Shown here one piece after another: positions 35,176 to 44,859 of a DNA stretch of 64,000 nt (positions within the stretch are counted from its first letter, which is position 1; each line of letters starts with the position of its first letter). Below the pieces are notes generated by a model. The model was not told where the DNA came from. It was given only the letters and a program-made list of their open reading frames with translations, and ran no database searches. The position numbers and the translations under genes are program-made. The stretch is from Zelopaecilomyces penicillatus (taxonomy: Eukaryota > Ascomycota > Sordariomycetes > Hypocreales > Pseudodiploosporaceae): assembly GCA_005765155.1 (NCBI GenBank), contig VCCP01000007.1, positions 1,381,501 to 1,445,500 of the forward strand. The letters are read 5' to 3'.

Positions 35176-36039
35176 ATGCCCAACCCTCAGAAGCCTCCCC
35201 AGGTCGTTGTCAACAACCTCTCGTACACTTTCCCGGACTACTCAACGGGTATTCGCAACATCTCCGTCGATCTTCCTCCGGGCTCGCGCACGCTGCTGAT
35301 AGGTGCCAATGGTGCGGGCAAGACAACCCTCCTTCGCCTGCTTGCTGGAAAACGCCTCGCTGCGAGCAATACCATTTCCATCTGCGGCCTTGATCCCTTC
35401 AAAGACAGTCTCGAGGGCATCACCTATCTGGGGCTTGAATGGGTCTTGAACCCGATTGTGCGCAATGATATTGGTGTCAATGAGCTGCTCCGTTCCGTTG
35501 GTGGCGACGCTTATCCAGACCGCCGCGACGAACTGGTTGAGATGCTGGATATTGACACCAATTGGCGGATGCACGCCGTGTCTGATGGCGAGCGCCGCAG
35601 GGTTCAGTTAGCCATGGGTCTGTTGCGCCCATGGACCGTGCTCTTTCTCGATGAAATCACCGTCGACCTCGACGTCTTGAGCAGAAACCGGTTTCTTTCC
35701 TGGCTGAAGGGTGAGACGGAGATACGCGAGTGTACCATCGTCTATGCCACCCATATTCTCGACAACCTTGCAGGGTGGCCCACCCATCTCGTCCACATGC
35801 ACGTAGGCACCATCAAGGAGTGGGATACTGCTGACAAGATGCTTGCCACTATTGATAACACCGTTGGACCTACTGGTAACAGCCGCCTCGGTGAGCTGGT
35901 GATGGGTTGGTTGAGGGAGGATCTGAAAGAAAGAGGACCCAGAAGTCAGGCCAATCTCGGCTCCGAGGGTAAAACATATGGTTTCGGCGGTATCAAGATC
36001 GGCGGATATGGAGATGAATCCAAGCAGAAGGAAAACTAA
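35176..36039 (+). CDS. CAF16: CAF16-type non-transporter ABC ATPase
   Basis: Single exon, 287 residues, started at the ATG in CCATCATGCC; the frame upstream opens only at a TTG. One ABC ATPase domain: Walker A GANGAGKTT (43-51), signature variant VSDGERRRVQ (135-144), Walker B VLFLDE (155-160) and H-switch ATHI (191-194). No membrane helices are present. After the Walker B Asp-Glu, the usual P-x-S is replaced by ITVDLD, as in other CAF16 proteins. In yeast CAF16 associates with the CCR4-NOT complex and Mediator-related factors; its mechanism is not settled. The protein ends in a charged Gly-rich tail. Length matches the family (about 290). Confidence 0.9.
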   Translation: MPNPQKPPQVVVNNLSYTFPDYSTGIRNISVDLPPGSRTLLIGANGAGKTTLLRLLAGKRLAASNTISICGLDPFKDSLEGITYLGLEWVLNPIVRNDIGVNELLRSVGGDAYPDRRDELVEMLDIDTNWRMHAVSDGERRRVQLAMGLLRPWTVLFLDEITVDLDVLSRNRFLSWLKGETEIRECTIVYATHILDNLAGWPTHLVHMHVGTIKEWDTADKMLATIDNTVGPTGNSRLGELVMGWLREDLKERGPRSQANLGSEGKTYGFGGIKIGGYGDESKQKEN

Positions 36040-36528
36040 GTCACCAAAGCGCTGGGAGACCAATGAGCTTTGCATGACCGTTTTGGGTGAAGGGTCCCAT
36101 TACTTTCCCACTCTGATTGTGTCTACTGCTTCTTCTCCCGTTGTTTTGCGAGACTTCTGGAGGCTGCGGATTCGGAAAATGGGGCATTTGAGCACTCAAC
36201 TGCATATATCGGCGCGTTCTGTTTTAACACGGGTGGTCGGTAAAGGAGCACAACATTCAACTGTGCGTGGCGTTTTTTTGTTTACCTTGGTTGTTCCTCC
36301 AACGAAGACAGGTATCAACTCCGTGTCTATAGTCGGGTTTAGGTGATTATTTTTCACAGCATTGCCATACTTTTGGGGGGCTTCCTGATGATTTCCTTTA
36401 TTTTCTTGTTCATTTGCATGATACCCCTGTATTTCAACCAAAGGGAATATGAAGAGTTCGGTCCGCTTCAACTGGACCTGGAATGGCTAGACATTAGATA
36501 GAATCGAGAAATCAAGGGCGGTTTTCCC
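36040..36528. other. Convergent 3' spacer, CAF16 to CENP-I
   Basis: 489 bp between convergent stop codons. No gene supported; expected to contain the two 3' UTRs. Confidence 0.5.
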
Positions 36529-39105
36529 TTAAGATGCTCTTGGTGAGGGTTTGGTCTTGGTGGCAGACTTTTGTTCCATGGAGTTTTTCAGTACCGTCAT
36601 GGTGTTCTTGAGCAGCTCTGCGATGCCAATCATGCCTTTTGCACTTAATGCTCTGAGTACCCCAATTCGATAATCCTGCCATGTAAGGCGAATACCTCCA
36701 GAGATGGGCAATTTTGTCAAACTGGCTTGCGTCACGGGCCCTGCATGCCGCGTTCGGATAGAAGCATCTTGTTCCATGGCGGCATCCTCCAATTCTCTTA
36801 CCCGCTGGATGCTCTGTAAGCAGAGCAATGGAGAATGAGACAGCGAGAATAGAGAGGAAACGGCAAAGGCCTTGTCGACGGAGGAAACGTATGATGTGAG
36901 AGCGGAGACACAAGGCCGCGGTATCATACAGCCATGAGCATTTGTGTCTCCATCGCTAAATGCTCGAGCGCGCCAGAAACAATTACAGATGTCCATGAGA
37001 TAACCATTGTACAAATTGACATATGCTCGGTCATACGAAAGCGAGTCCACCCTCTGGCTTCCATCCTGCGTTGCTCTTCTAGACATGGCCGATTCGAATC
37101 CCTTTTTGTAGCAGGCGAGGATGTAACAAAGTCGAGATACAGTCGCCAACGAGTCGTTGAACAAGAAGGTGTAGATGACTGGCGAGGGGGCAAGCTCGAT
37201 CCTGATGAAATTCTGCAAGCTACTTGCACTAACCAAACGGACTGCCTCCTCGTAGAAGTTGAGAATGGTGGAATCGGTGCTTACTGTTTTGGAAGTCTGC
37301 AGAAGAGTCATGGTGAGACGGTTGACATGACGGATGAGTTCCGTAACACTCGTACTTGCGTTCTCAGGTATGGGACTTGTTGATTGCAGGTGTGCTGTCC
37401 AGTGGTGGAGAAGATTGGTGTAAAGAACAAGTAGGCCAAGCTGAGATTGAGGTGTATTGTCCAAGAGTGCATTTTCCAATGGGTTGAAGATGTACTGGTA
37501 CAGTTCTGATGATAAGGTCAGTGGGTCTGAGCCAAGTTGAATTTTACATTGACGACAGCATACCTTTGAAATCCGTAAAAGGTATGTAAGCCAGTATATC
37601 GAGAATAGTGCTTCGTTGACCAGAACCATTCCATAATTGAAGGAACCGCGCAAAGAAGTTCAAAATAATCGGGGACAATTGCTATATAGCGTGATTAGGA
37701 CCAGCTGTTGTAGAATGGCCAAGAACGCCATAGTACATACCTTTGTTTGTACCACAAACTGTCGCACAACGTCCAGGACATCCCAGAGTGTTGCCTCATC
37801 AGCATCACCATCTATGATATCTTGAAGAACAGAATCAAGCCAGTTTGCCACTCGCTGATGGGATTCTGCACTGGGCCGCAACAGCAGGAGTTTCTGTAGC
37901 AGGGGATCGGCAAGCACGGCTACAAGTTGGTTTGGCAGTTCCAGCTTTTCTATTTTCTGGACAAAGTCTGTGGCGTTCTCGATTTCTTCCAGAGTAACGG
38001 AATCCTACCCAACGGGTTAGTCTGATAGTGTCCGTGGATTTCACACCACGAAAAAGAAGAAGAAGATATGTACCTCTGTCGTGTGTGATGTGTGCACTGT
38101 TGGCAGAACGCCATTTCGTCTGGTCCGCGCTTGCGGGCGATTGACGCGGAACCCATCTCTTTTGTGCGATGGGTCTTCCTGGCTTTGTTGAACGTGGGCA
38201 TCTTGAATCTCATCAAGCCGTTCCCGCCAAGATGGATCTGGGTGCTACATGAAACACGTCAGCCGAGCTGAGAGAAAGCTTTGGTCTGTTCGATTCATAT
38301 ATACCTTGAAAGCCGAGGCCTTGCCACGGATAGTTTCGCCTACAATGATTTCAGGATAGTAGTCTTTGAAAACTCTCAACAACCCTACCAGACAGGGCTC
38401 ATTGCCCGTCTGTCTCGATAAAATTAAGCTGGAACACATTGTTAGTTAAAACCCTGATAAGTAGCTCGCTCATACAGCTATCTTATGTTGATGGAGGGGG
38501 GCCTTACAGCGCCTGGATTCTGAATGGTCTGACGTGCTTTCTCCTTGTGATCAAAGCCAACAGATGGCAAAGGATAGGTCGTGTAGTTGCCGTATCAAGC
38601 AAGTTGAACAACAAAGAGTAGGCCTCAGAAAGCACCGCTGGCGACTCCAGCACATGATACACCATGATGAGCCATTTTATGAGAGCGGCCTGCAGATTGA
38701 GAGAAGGCTTGAGCTTTCCATGACCGAGAGCACCGATAACGCGAACAACCACATCACGGGATACCCTCGTCACCGGGTAGAGATTTCTGACAATAGCATT
38801 CAGACTCGCCTGGTCAAGATGATTGGTCTTGGTGAGCGGGTCTACAAGCTGATTAAGTTCATCTGGCAACAACCCCTGATCATAGGAAAGCGATGTGAGG
38901 CTGGCCACGGTTGACTTGATGTTTGTGGTGCGCGACTTGGCCGGCGTGTTGGAGGCTGTGCGGGTGTTAGCAGGCAGGTCGAAGACGGTCATGTCTCATA
39001 GCAAGGAGGCTTGTTGAGCATGAAGTGATGCATCTTGTGTGTCTTACCAGTAACAACATCTTGGATGAGGTGGTTGAGGCTATCATCATCAACTGGAGAG
39101 GTCAT
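36529..39105 (-). CDS. mis6: Kinetochore protein CENP-I (Mis6/Ctf3)
   Basis: Seven minus-strand exons: 39048-39105, 38508-38955, 38305-38428, 38074-38244, 37741-38004, 37564-37681, 36529-37505; 719 residues. Exon 1 reads MTSPVDDDSLNHLIQDVVT and joins (branch GCTAAC, CACAG acceptor) to ASNTPAKSRTTNIKSTVASL, the start of the Mis6 region. GLLPDELNQLVDPLTK, LDQASLNAIVRNLYP and KWLIMVYHVL are conserved alpha-helical repeats of CENP-I. Further blocks are GLLRVFKDYYPEIIVGE and, across the last junction, DFKELYQYIFNPLENALL. CENP-I belongs to the inner-kinetochore CCAN with CENP-H/K/M and supports loading of centromeric histone H3. All seven exons keep frame without forcing. The ATG at 39105 was chosen over an in-frame upstream ATG because it gives the family-like N-terminus. 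Confidence 0.88.
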
Positions 39106-40050
39106 TGTTGTGGCGTCATCTGCAGAGTAAGCCAGGGTATATTGGATGAAGACTCTAGCGTCCGTATGCGGTGTGCATCCCAAGCAAGGGGACGTGTTTT
39201 TAGTTCTTTGCGTCTTCTTGAAGCATCCAGACTCTTTGCCCTGTTCGTGGGTGCGTGGCGGCGCGTCACTCAGACCAGATGGACGCGTTTTGAGGCAAGT
39301 GTCCACGTCGCCATTATAGGTACTGGTGGTGTAATACACCTCAATACCTATGGGTTTTGTGGTGCTGTAATTTTAGGGGTCTCGCATCCTACAGTGGTGT
39401 TCCCAGGCGGCTCTCAGCAGCGTAGTTCAACAGCGTCAGTATGCGCGTGTCAATGCCATGCACCCATTTACATTCAGCGGCCTGGTTACTAGTATCACTA
39501 TGTGCAAGAACTCTAATAAATCGTGTTTATAGAGAAGATATTATTACCGAATCTCGAGGACGGCTATCTCATACATGCTGCCCACCAAAGCCTGGCAGCA
39601 ACTGTTTTCCCTGACTGGCGATAATCGATCACAACACTGGCGGGGATACCTGCAGTTATATGGAAGGTAAACCGCAAGAAAAGTATCACTGTTACAATCA
39701 TGTCTTTGTTTTTTTCAAATTGACACTTACGCTGGGGTATACCAAAAAAAAAATGAAAATAAAAACAGAAGAACGTGTACGTAAACAGCTATATAAAGTC
39801 GCAAAGGACCGACCAACAGACTGACAGAGAACAGTGGTCATAGAAGTAAAACTAGAACAAGACAATAAACTTTTGATCCGATTGTAACCCTCCCTCCTCC
39901 TTATATTGCGCCTCCTTATCGCCATAAAAAGCAGAAGCTCCGTAGCATCATCGTACATGATTGTGTGTTTGTATGGATGGCTCGCGCCGTGTTGCACAAA
40001 GGAAAGTATAGTAACGCCCCAAACAATCTTCTCCAGCTCCTGTTCAAATT
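39106..40050. other. Spacer between CENP-I and TSC2 (both minus strand)
   Basis: 945 bp containing the CENP-I promoter and the TSC2 3' UTR. AT-rich near 39700-39770. No gene was supported. Confidence 0.5.
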
Positions 40051-43000
40051 TCAACCCCACTTGGAGAAATCTACGGATTCCACCAGTGAGTCTAGCCCAT
40101 TTGTTGGACCAAGTTCTGTCTCATTAGATGTAGCCGAGTTCGACATGACCGATGAGCGGTGAGACGTCTGTTCGCTCGTGCTTGTAAAGAACGTGGCGAC
40201 GCTTGTCCGACGCAGGCTGCTAAAGCTATCTCTGACACTGCTTCCAGGTCTCGATGTGTCTTGCTGCTGCTGTGATTGTTGCTGTTGCTGCTGCTGTTGC
40301 ATTATCTGTCCGGTGTTGATGTTGAGAGTAGTTGGCGATGGAGATGGTGTTACGGTTCCCGGCCTGGGTCCATGCCTCTCACGCAGGCGTTTGATTTCCC
40401 GAAGCCGGGCACTCCACGAGCTGATGTGTTCTCCACCTTCACGGTTTCGCCAGACAAGAGAGAACACTGAGGCATTGAGGGCTAGAAGGCGAATGAAGCC
40501 TGGCAAAGCCTTCAAGGATACCATCTTTGGGTCGGATGCGGGGGAGACTTCGGGGAAGCCAGGCTTACTCATGACTTGAACTGTGTAAAAGTTCTGCTTC
40601 TGAACCCCCTCAGAGCTGGCTTCCCTCGAAGCTATGAATGTTGACGGCGATGCCGGTGTGATGACGATGTTCACATAGTTGAACTGACTGGGGAAAGTAT
40701 CAAACTTGAACGGTAGACCAGAGTCATTGAAGATTATATTGACGAAATCGTTCCCAATATGTCTCTTCTTCAAGTCGCATTTAGCATCTCGGTCAAGATT
40801 TGTGGGCATCTGTGTCGTCACATGAAAAACAATCTCCGTCACTCTGTCCCGCCAACAGAATGTGTATTGGCCATCACTATCGTACTCGCGATCAAGTCCT
40901 TGCGTGTTGAACGTTGTGCCCTTCAATTTCGTCAAAGTTCCTAAATTGTTGAGAAATTCAATGTAGTCGCTGCTGCCAGAGACGTTTGCTAAAATCTTAG
41001 CTTCTTCGGTCTGACCCTCGCCGATATAAACGACGCCAACTTTATGGCCATCCAAGCTAGAAAATCTGTCAAATACGCGTATTGCTCGTTCTGTCGCATC
41101 ATCATCGGGCAGTGGGATGGGCCGCGCAGAGTCGAATGTTTGCGGAATTGGTGACAGGAGTTGAACAATCAGATGGCTAGGCAGAATAGCGTTGGAGATG
41201 GGTTGGCCTTCTCTATTGACGCCAACATGGTTCTCAGTCTTGTGAGGCGGCGGGGGTCTATAGGATTCGCGAACAGCATATGCTGAGGTTCCTGACGGTT
41301 GTCTTTTGATAATCTGAGCCCATCCCGAGACTGCAGCCTGCTTCACGGCAACGATGCTGTTGCCCACTAGCCAACGCTTTTCAGCAACATCGCCGAACCG
41401 GTCTTGTGTGAAATACGGATCCTCTGCTGACTCGTCCACATCGGCGTAGGTGACCCTCTGCATAAAGTCTATGGAGGTCAGAGCTTGTTCATCCGCAGTG
41501 TGTCCGGAGCCATCCACATCCGCGAAAAGCTTCTTCACAATCCATCCCACATGAGTGGCACGGTCAGGCAGCTTGAGCGCCAAGAACCAAAATAATATGA
41601 CATGATAAGCCAAAGCATGGACGTATTGAGGTAGATCGTCCGACAGATTTGGTTGAGGTGCTTCGAGAGGGTTGGTGTTCAAACTCAGTGGCGTAGACGG
41701 CTCGCTCGCATGACTGCTTCGGTTGGAATGTCTCTTTTCCCTGGCATAATCCAGATACCTAAAGCAGATTGCGAACACAATTCTGAATTCATCTTCTCTA
41801 AAATTGACATAAACATTGTGTAGCCGACTCAGGCAAGCCAGAAACTCCAAGATGTGGATTGAGACATGAGGCTGGGTGATGATCGCCGCCATCTGATTGA
41901 GCATCTGCACAAGGGATTTGCTTGTCGAGAGGGGTAGCTCATGGCAGCAAATTGAAAGAGCGTGTATGCAACACTTTGCACTTCGCTCCCAAGTCGATAT
42001 GCCAAGAACAAATGTCTTGACAATCTCGTCCTCGTCGCCCTTTTGAAAATGCTCATGGTAGCTCAAAATCATGGTTAGATTATGAAACAAACAGATTGCC
42101 ACATCTGCCCGACGAAGGCCAGAGGCATTTGGGGGTTCTTGAAAGCTATTCAATCGAATCTGCTCACATACAACCTTCCGAAGCTCTTGAATCTGTGGGA
42201 TTGCGTCTTTGAATACTGCATGGTTGCTGAGCTGCGATGGGAGGTGGACCAAAACGAAGCTATATATCTCCCACTCGCAGCCTTGAAGCATGCTTAATAC
42301 AGCGTCTAGCCACGCTGCCATGTTTAAAGCTCGAGTCTTCGCCCTCGACTTGGCATCGGATACCTCTTCATCACACTTGTCTCCAGCTTCGCAGACATGA
42401 GAGACAAGAATCGGGCTTATGGCAGAAGGAACACCTTCAGGCAAAGCATCGGGGTCTGGATACTTCCACATCTGCTGATATTTGTTGCCACTATACTTCG
42501 GTACTACACCACTTGAAGAACGGCTAGGAAGACCTCTTTCGTAAAGTTGGTTCTGACTAAAGGATATACCACGAGATGAACGTGATTGGGTCGCATGGTC
42601 GCCCCTAGATAGACGTAATGAGTTGGCAGCCTCTTCGGCTTGTTTCTTGGCGAAAGAAGCATCAGTCCGACAGATGGCGGTAGCAAGGGATGTGGCCTCA
42701 ACCACTTGTGTGAGGAAAATTCGATTGGCCCAGTCTGCACGCAGTCTGAATAAGAGTTTCATAGCCGTCAGACGGGCATCAGTCTCGCCATGATTCGACT
42801 TCGCAACGTTCACAAGTGCATTGAATAGCTTTGTACTCTTTTCGTGATGGTGATTCATGACTTGGATGAACATTTTCGCATAACCTCTGGTGACCACGTT
42901 TGAGGGGGACTGTTCGGTTGCCAATGCAATGGCTTCGTTACTTGGGGGGGAGATTGTCAGTGTGGGTGGCGCAATGGGTGACCTCAATCGATCATTAACC

Positions 43001-44859
43001 ACGATTCCATTCAACGCGTCAATGACATAATTGAAGAGCTCCAAATCGCATGCAGTGACAACAGATACCATTAGTGACATGACAGCATCCAACACAAGGA
43101 CGTCTGTTTCTTCAACGACATCCTGGAGAATACTCTTGGCAAGGCGCGGGATGAAATTTTGCTCAGCACCGTCGCCTACTAGGTCAACTATCTCATATGC
43201 ATCCTTGATGGTCTGTAATGCGCAAAGTCGTGTTTCTGATGAGCGTTGGCGGTCACTAAAGAAACCTTCTAATACGAGCGCTAGATTTTCTTCCCATTGG
43301 AGATCTGAAGGTGAGCAGCACCTGAATTCTTGGAAATAATCCATCACTGTTCGTGCTGTACTATCGGGAAGAATTCGGTGGATATCAGCAAAAAACTTGA
43401 TAACAGTCTGCCGAGGTACGAATTCGCCAGTCTTTTGCTTAACAATTATGTCGAGATGGCTAGTGAGCAAAAGAAGTTCCCGTACAACAGCGTCTTCAGG
43501 TGCGTCGTCTCGAAGTTGACCATTCCGTCCGTGATCTTGGGCTACATCTACTCGCCGGTAGCACTCGGCAGCCACATCCAGCGCTACCGACCAATCCTCA
43601 TCCAAAATGAGGCGGTGCGTATTTCCTCTTTTGTCTTCAAACAACGAGTTGATCAGCTGAAGAATAGCCGTATAAACTCTGGTTGACATAGTCGCTCTAA
43701 GAGTATTGGATAGGCCATCAACCAAGAGCGCATATGGAACAGAGGGATAGCCTTTCTCGGTCGTCTTGGAGAGCAATTTCTGAAGCACTGCAAGGGCTCC
43801 TCTAACCTCCCGGCTCATGTCTTTGTCGTTGGCTCCGTCGACTGGTAAGTTGCGGAGGACATCGAGCAAAATACGAACGGTCGCCTGCCCATTGTGAGAC
43901 TTACAGAGGTTGGCAATCGTATGCCACGAATCTTTTTGGAGATGAGGTACAAGGCAATAGATTGAGCTCAGTACTTGAACACAGTCCTTAAGTTTGCTGG
44001 TTGGTATTGATCCAAATGTCACGATAGCATCCACAACCGAAATACAAGATCTCAAGTCTTCCTCCACACTAGTGCTCATGCAAATATTGAGAAGGCTCTC
44101 GATTAGCCCTGTCACCGAGCCCTCATCCGCACTGTTGAAGTTAAACTTGATAACATCCAGAAGGAAGGCGAACAATTGTGCGAAGTTCTTGTCCTCGCCA
44201 GACGCTGCAGCTTTGGTCCTGGACGAGCCTCTTTGTCCACGAGCTGACTGTGATGCCTTGCGAGCAGTTCGAGCCATGTTGTACGATTCGTAGAGCCACT
44301 GGGTAAGGAGCGGTAAAAGCTCGTAGTCAAACCCTGCTAGCATACGGCCGCGATTCGTCAGATCGACTAGGGCTGCCAGCTGCAGATGGAAGTCTTCAGG
44401 GTTCGCAGGAGCAGCCACAGTCTGGAAATATTCCTTTCGTTCCAAGTCGGTGGAGGATGCATGCTTCACACACTCCGTCAACAACTCCCAACCAGCTACG
44501 CGTGCTGGGCTTGGTTTTGTCGGTTCGATAAGGTCTTTCGCTGCATACCATATGTCGAGCACTGGATTAAGTGGATATTCCGTGATGACATATTTTAAGG
44601 TGTTGGTGGCCGCAATGCGGTCATTAAGACTTCCACTTCTCAGTTGCTCGAAAGCATCTAGATGGTTTGCCGAGAGGCCTCGAGAGTTTGTAGGCGTGGC
44701 ATTGATGAAGTCGGTTCTCGGCAGGGCGGCCGAGGACGAGGAAAGCGGTGGCGGCGACTTGGTAGATTTGGAACTCGTCAGGCCACGAAAGACGTTGACA
44801 ATGCCACTCGGGCGAATCGAGTCGGGCGAGGACGCATCATCTCCGGGCTGCGGGGACAT
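40051..44859 (-). CDS. tsc2: TSC2/tuberin, Rheb GTPase-activating protein
   Basis: Single 1602-residue exon. A Ser/Pro-rich start (containing GIVNVFRGLT) precedes long HEAT-like tuberin N-terminal and central regions. The Rap/Rheb-GAP domain lies at about 1240-1450: VGVVYIGEGQ, FCWRDRVTEIVFHVTTQMP and KRHIGNDFVNIIFNDSG. The Asn of HIGND (about residue 1370) is the catalytic asparagine thumb, so the GAP should be active. The GAP domain is followed by a polyQ segment (about 1520-1535) and a Ser-rich tail. TSC2 with TSC1 turns off Rheb and lowers TORC1 signalling on the vacuole when nutrients are short. The ATG at 44859 is the first good in-frame start; the frame remains open for 14 codons back to an acceptor-like CTTAG at 44902-44906, which suggests a 5' leader intron. 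Confidence 0.93.
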   Translation of the reverse strand: MSPQPGDDASSPDSIRPSGIVNVFRGLTSSKSTKSPPPLSSSSAALPRTDFINATPTNSRGLSANHLDAFEQLRSGSLNDRIAATNTLKYVITEYPLNPVLDIWYAAKDLIEPTKPSPARVAGWELLTECVKHASSTDLERKEYFQTVAAPANPEDFHLQLAALVDLTNRGRMLAGFDYELLPLLTQWLYESYNMARTARKASQSARGQRGSSRTKAAASGEDKNFAQLFAFLLDVIKFNFNSADEGSVTGLIESLLNICMSTSVEEDLRSCISVVDAIVTFGSIPTSKLKDCVQVLSSIYCLVPHLQKDSWHTIANLCKSHNGQATVRILLDVLRNLPVDGANDKDMSREVRGALAVLQKLLSKTTEKGYPSVPYALLVDGLSNTLRATMSTRVYTAILQLINSLFEDKRGNTHRLILDEDWSVALDVAAECYRRVDVAQDHGRNGQLRDDAPEDAVVRELLLLTSHLDIIVKQKTGEFVPRQTVIKFFADIHRILPDSTARTVMDYFQEFRCCSPSDLQWEENLALVLEGFFSDRQRSSETRLCALQTIKDAYEIVDLVGDGAEQNFIPRLAKSILQDVVEETDVLVLDAVMSLMVSVVTACDLELFNYVIDALNGIVVNDRLRSPIAPPTLTISPPSNEAIALATEQSPSNVVTRGYAKMFIQVMNHHHEKSTKLFNALVNVAKSNHGETDARLTAMKLLFRLRADWANRIFLTQVVEATSLATAICRTDASFAKKQAEEAANSLRLSRGDHATQSRSSRGISFSQNQLYERGLPSRSSSGVVPKYSGNKYQQMWKYPDPDALPEGVPSAISPILVSHVCEAGDKCDEEVSDAKSRAKTRALNMAAWLDAVLSMLQGCEWEIYSFVLVHLPSQLSNHAVFKDAIPQIQELRKVVCEQIRLNSFQEPPNASGLRRADVAICLFHNLTMILSYHEHFQKGDEDEIVKTFVLGISTWERSAKCCIHALSICCHELPLSTSKSLVQMLNQMAAIITQPHVSIHILEFLACLSRLHNVYVNFREDEFRIVFAICFRYLDYAREKRHSNRSSHASEPSTPLSLNTNPLEAPQPNLSDDLPQYVHALAYHVILFWFLALKLPDRATHVGWIVKKLFADVDGSGHTADEQALTSIDFMQRVTYADVDESAEDPYFTQDRFGDVAEKRWLVGNSIVAVKQAAVSGWAQIIKRQPSGTSAYAVRESYRPPPPHKTENHVGVNREGQPISNAILPSHLIVQLLSPIPQTFDSARPIPLPDDDATERAIRVFDRFSSLDGHKVGVVYIGEGQTEEAKILANVSGSSDYIEFLNNLGTLTKLKGTTFNTQGLDREYDSDGQYTFCWRDRVTEIVFHVTTQMPTNLDRDAKCDLKKRHIGNDFVNIIFNDSGLPFKFDTFPSQFNYVNIVITPASPSTFIASREASSEGVQKQNFYTVQVMSKPGFPEVSPASDPKMVSLKALPGFIRLLALNASVFSLVWRNREGGEHISSWSARLREIKRLRERHGPRPGTVTPSPSPTTLNINTGQIMQQQQQQQQSQQQQDTSRPGSSVRDSFSSLRRTSVATFFTSTSEQTSHRSSVMSNSATSNETELGPTNGLDSLVESVDFSKWG
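40263..40302. repeat. CAG/CTG-type polyQ-coding repeat in TSC2
   Basis: Mixed CAG/CAA array on the minus strand encoding two Gln runs separated by Ser in the TSC2 tail. Likely length-variable. Confidence 0.8.

Noticed and set aside
24710..39105. Idea that CENP-S and CENP-I form a kinetochore gene cluster
   Set aside because: They are 11 kb apart with four unrelated genes between and opposite orientation; fungal kinetochore genes are not known to cluster.
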